Assembly (NCBI RefSeq): GCF_902522795.1
Contig: NZ_CABYWZ010000015.1
Span: 1-38,448 of the forward strand
Direction: 5' to 3'
DNA from: an uncultured Prochlorococcus sp.
GTDB taxonomy: Bacteria; Cyanobacteriota; Cyanobacteriia; PCC-6307; Cyanobiaceae
DNA: 38,448 bases
This document shows positions 36,060 to 38,448 of this stretch, piece by piece (the stretch's first letter is position 1; each line of letters begins with the position of its first letter). The notes beneath the pieces are model-generated. The model ran no database searches, was not told the origin of the DNA, and worked only from the letters and a program-made list of their open reading frames with translations. The translations under genes and the position numbers were made by a program.

Positions 36060-37079
36060 TTAAGCTGCTTTTTGATGAGTTGTCATTACTCTAAGTTTTA
36101 ATATTGCTTTAGCTTCTAGTTGCCTTACTCTTTCTCGTGAAACATTAATTTGTCTTCCTATTTCTGCGAGTGTTAATGGTTCTTCACCATCTAGGCCAAA
36201 TCTGAGCTTCATTATTTTTTGTTCTCTTTCATTTAATTGAGAAAGCCAAGTTCCTAAATGTTCTTTTTGAATAGTTCTATCCATACCTTCCATAGGCTCT
36301 TCACAGTTTGGATCAGGTATGAGTTCACCAAGAGTACTTCTATCTTCTTCGCCTCTTGCGTGAGCATCTAGGGAAGCGCAAGGAGCACTTTGCGAAATTA
36401 AATCTTCTAAATCTTTTTGATCAATTCCCATTTCAGTTGCCATTTCTAATCTCGTAGGTTGTCTGCCAAATTTATGTGATAATTCTCTTGAGACTTTTCT
36501 CATTTTGGATAGTTTTTCGCTTATGTGAATAGGCAAACGAATTGTTCTTGCGCTGTTATCAATAGCCCTTGTCATTCCTTGCCTAATCCACCAGTAAGCA
36601 TAAGTTGAGAATTTATATCCCATAGCAGGATCAAATTTATCTACAGCTCTTTCAAGGCCAATAGCACCTTCTTGGACAAGGTCTAATAATTCAAGCCCTT
36701 GGTTTTGGTATTTTTTTGCAACGGAGACAACAAGCCTTAGATTAGCTGCCATCATTCTATCTCTAGCTCTTTTGCCAATTTTAATTTGATAAAGATTTCG
36801 TTGCGTTCTATCAGTTTCAGGAATTTGCAGCAACTTTTTCATGTTCTGAACATGATGAGCTAACTCTATTTCCTCTGCTGGAGTCAAAAGAGGTACTCTA
36901 CCAATGCTACTTAAGTAATAGCCAATAGAATCTGAAGCGAGTCTGCCAGATTTTTTTTGGCTTTGTTTTGCAGTAAGACTGGATTTAGATTTACGAGACT
37001 TGCCCGCAGTGTTTGGTAATCTTGGCTCATCAAAATTATTTTCTGAAGAGCTTTTCGCAGATTCCAGAGGGATCCCCAT
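36060..37079 (-). CDS. Group 2 sigma-70 family RNA polymerase sigma factor
   Basis: This factor directs RNA polymerase to promoters. It lacks the long region 1.1 of a primary sigma. Region 1.2 (SIGYYLSSIGRVPLLTPAEE, about 52-71) is followed by region 2 with LDLVQEGAIGLERAVDKF and the -10 recognition helix YKFSTYAYWWIRQGMTRAI (about 156-174). Region 3 covers about 190-250, and region 4.2 with the -35 helix-turn-helix LTLAEIGRQINVSRERVRQL at about 303-322. At 339-340 aa it matches cyanobacterial group 2 factors (RpoD-like, non-essential). I take the ATG at 37079; a GTG one codon upstream is equally close to an AGGAGG at 37093-37088. The first 50 residues are polar and variable. The VTE5-like gene follows after 5 nt. 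Confidence 0.92.
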   Translation of the reverse strand: MGIPLESAKSSSENNFDEPRLPNTAGKSRKSKSSLTAKQSQKKSGRLASDSIGYYLSSIGRVPLLTPAEEIELAHHVQNMKKLLQIPETDRTQRNLYQIKIGKRARDRMMAANLRLVVSVAKKYQNQGLELLDLVQEGAIGLERAVDKFDPAMGYKFSTYAYWWIRQGMTRAIDNSARTIRLPIHISEKLSKMRKVSRELSHKFGRQPTRLEMATEMGIDQKDLEDLISQSAPCASLDAHARGEEDRSTLGELIPDPNCEEPMEGMDRTIQKEHLGTWLSQLNEREQKIMKLRFGLDGEEPLTLAEIGRQINVSRERVRQLEAKAILKLRVMTTHQKAA

Positions 37080-37082
37080 CAC

Positions 37083-37281
37083 CCTGGCCTCCTAAATAAT
37101 GGATTTTTTAGAAAGCTAGCACTGAAATTGAAATAAAAACTACTTTTACGTTGAAATTTTAAAGACAAAAATTTTTTTTAAAATGCTTATTTCTTGAAAT
37201 CCCATGATATGAATGGATTTTATAAAAATTAAAAAAAATTTAAAATTTTAACTATTTTATTAAATGTTGTAAAAATCAATA
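37083..37281. other. Gene-free region between ppk and the sigma factor gene
   Basis: The 199 nt between the ppk stop and the sigma factor start are very A/T-rich. They must contain the sigma factor promoter and leader, and probably the ppk 3' end. I find no convincing hairpin terminator, tRNA or coding frame; the A/T-only inverted repeats present are what composition alone would give. Confidence 0.5.
37088..37093 (-). promoter_or_regulatory. Perfect Shine-Dalgarno site of the sigma factor gene
   Basis: AGGAGG on the minus strand sits 5 nt from GTG (37082) and 8 nt from ATG (37079). It supports high translation of the sigma factor but does not decide between the two adjacent start codons. Confidence 0.7.
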
Positions 37282-38448
37282 TTAATTTAATTTTTCTATG
37301 AGGTCAATTTGCGAACGATTATCCGATACATCTAATTTATCTTTCGAATAAGAACCATCTTCTTTCATTATCCAAGAAAAGTAATCATCTTTAATATATG
37401 TTTGCAAAAGAGTTTTGAGTTGAGACTTTAATTCAGAATCCTCTATTGGAGTAATAGCCTCTATCCTTCTATCAAGGTTTCTTCTCATCCAATCTGCACT
37501 CCCAATAAAAACTTCATTATCATCGTTATTACAAAACCAAAAAATTCTTGAATGTTCTAGAAAATGCCCAATGATGCTTTTAACTTTAATATTTTCACTT
37601 AAATTTTTTCTTTGGGGATATAAGCAACAAATTCCTCGAACGATAAGAGTAATTTTTACACCTGAGTCTGAAGCTAGATAAAGAAGGTTAATTATTTCTG
37701 GGTCTACTAAGGAATTCATTTTTGCAATTATTTCAGCCTTTTTACCTTCTTCTGCATATTTAATTTCTCTCTTTATGAGAAATATAAACTTCGTTCTCAT
37801 CGATGAGGGAGAAACTAATAATTTTTGATAACTTTTTTGTTTAGAAAATCCTGATAAGTAATTAAATAACTCAAGTAAATCGGATGCGATTTCAGGATCT
37901 GTTGAGAGTAATCCTAAATCTGTATAAAACTTTGAAGTATTAGAGTTATAATTTCCAGTTCCAATATGAAAATAATTTCTTAATCGTCCTTTTTCTTTTC
38001 TAACTATTAAAGCTATTTTCGTATGTGTTTTAAATCCTATAATTCCATAGACAACATGAATTCCAGCTTGTTCCAGTTGTTTTGCCCATTGAATATTATT
38101 GTCTTCATCAAATCTTGCTTTTAGTTCAACAAGAGTCATTACTTCTTTCCCATTTTCTGCAGCTCTCATTAAAGCTGCGATAATAGGAGAATCCTTGGAA
38201 ACTCGATATAAAGTAATTTTTATCGCCATTACAAGTGGATCATCAGCCGCTCTGTTTATAAATTCTTCCACTGAAGTTTTAAACAAGTCGTAGGGATGAT
38301 GAAGCAGAATATTTTTTTTCCTAAGTACCTTAAAAATAGAATTTAGATTTTGGTTTGTAGATAAATTTAAATTTTTTAATTGTGGGTGAGTTTTCCCAAT
38401 TAGTAGATTATCTTTTAAATCATCTCTATTAATTTTTGTCAGCTGATT
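37282..38448 (-). CDS. ppk: Polyphosphate kinase 1, C-terminal part (5' end outside the window)
   Basis: PPK1 reversibly polymerises the gamma phosphate of ATP into polyphosphate. The frame is open to the window edge, so a Met at 38286 is internal and not the start: the codons before it read ILLHHPYDLF, a conserved PPK stretch. Visible are about 388 of the usual roughly 690 residues, covering the two catalytic phospholipase-D-like domains. FHIGTGNYN carries the autophosphorylated His, and EHSRIFWF carries the second conserved His. The C terminus is complete. The sigma factor gene lies 199 nt downstream. Polyphosphate storage matters for organisms of phosphate-poor surface water, but nothing here shows the regulation. 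Confidence 0.95.
   Translation of the reverse strand, partial: NQLTKINRDDLKDNLLIGKTHPQLKNLNLSTNQNLNSIFKVLRKKNILLHHPYDLFKTSVEEFINRAADDPLVMAIKITLYRVSKDSPIIAALMRAAENGKEVMTLVELKARFDEDNNIQWAKQLEQAGIHVVYGIIGFKTHTKIALIVRKEKGRLRNYFHIGTGNYNSNTSKFYTDLGLLSTDPEIASDLLELFNYLSGFSKQKSYQKLLVSPSSMRTKFIFLIKREIKYAEEGKKAEIIAKMNSLVDPEIINLLYLASDSGVKITLIVRGICCLYPQRKNLSENIKVKSIIGHFLEHSRIFWFCNNDDNEVFIGSADWMRRNLDRRIEAITPIEDSELKSQLKTLLQTYIKDDYFSWIMKEDGSYSKDKLDVSDNRSQIDLIEKLN

Noticed and set aside
37145..37260. A/T-only inverted repeats between ppk and the sigma factor gene
   Set aside because: Runs of T and A pair by composition alone; no G-C pairs stabilise them and no defined loop stands out.
1..38448. Mobile elements, prophage genes, CRISPR arrays, defence systems, rRNA or tRNA genes
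   Set aside because: All long frames belong to core housekeeping or cyanobacterial families, gaps are short, and I found no regularly spaced repeats, terminal inverted repeats or tRNA-like folds.

Overview
The window looks like chromosomal DNA from a high-light-adapted Prochlorococcus, or a very close marine picocyanobacterium. The signs are strong A+T bias (about 70% by eye), tightly packed genes, cyanobacterial families (DUF3134, DUF1400, PRC-barrel, COG2928/DUF502) and a gene order that I remember from the dnaN end of Prochlorococcus MED4. That strain match is from memory, not from a search. I see no insertion sequences, prophage genes, CRISPR arrays, tRNAs or rRNAs, so this is core genome.

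The centre of interest is the 338-bp gap at 11642-11979 between dnaN and thrC, the longest gene-free stretch. It has the make-up of a replication origin: a 34-bp A/T-only tract, four tandem TAG triplets, two abutting DnaA-box-like 9-mers, three more scattered box-like 9-mers, and a 17-bp perfect direct repeat flanking the core. No dnaA gene lies next to it.

Left of the origin, dnaN, a PRC-barrel gene, purL and purF run leftward. They meet a rightward queG / TPR gene / gyrA-parC paralog group head-on. Beyond a divergent gap, a DUF502 membrane protein gene, nusB and the first codons of a probable ftsY run leftward. Right of the origin come thrC, a DUF1400 gene and an ABC1/UbiB kinase gene (leftward), then recN, uvrA and a sucrose-phosphate synthase gene (rightward). 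Next is a leftward cluster of a DUF3134 gene, mraY and an 81-aa gene. After it come a small membrane protein gene with argG, then rpsF and aroE (leftward), dnaK (rightward), a ThiO/DadA-like flavoprotein gene, purU, a ClC transporter gene, acnB, a DAHP synthase gene, a VTE5-like kinase gene, a group 2 sigma factor gene and the 3' part of ppk.

The functions are housekeeping: replication and topology (dnaN, gyrA/parC), repair (recN, uvrA), purine and one-carbon metabolism (purL, purF, purU), amino acids (thrC, argG, aroE, DAHP synthase), cell wall (mraY), translation and tRNA modification (rpsF, queG, nusB), protein folding (dnaK), compatible solute (sps), ion balance (ClC), the TCA pathway (acnB), and polyphosphate with sigma control. 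All six tail-to-tail gene pairs overlap or are separated by 10 bp or less, a sign of streamlining. The most notable signals are the trio-type origin architecture, a GyrA-like protein with no recognisable GyrA box, a PurF lacking Fe-S ligands, perfect inverted repeats upstream of queG and uvrA, and strong Shine-Dalgarno sites on a few genes.
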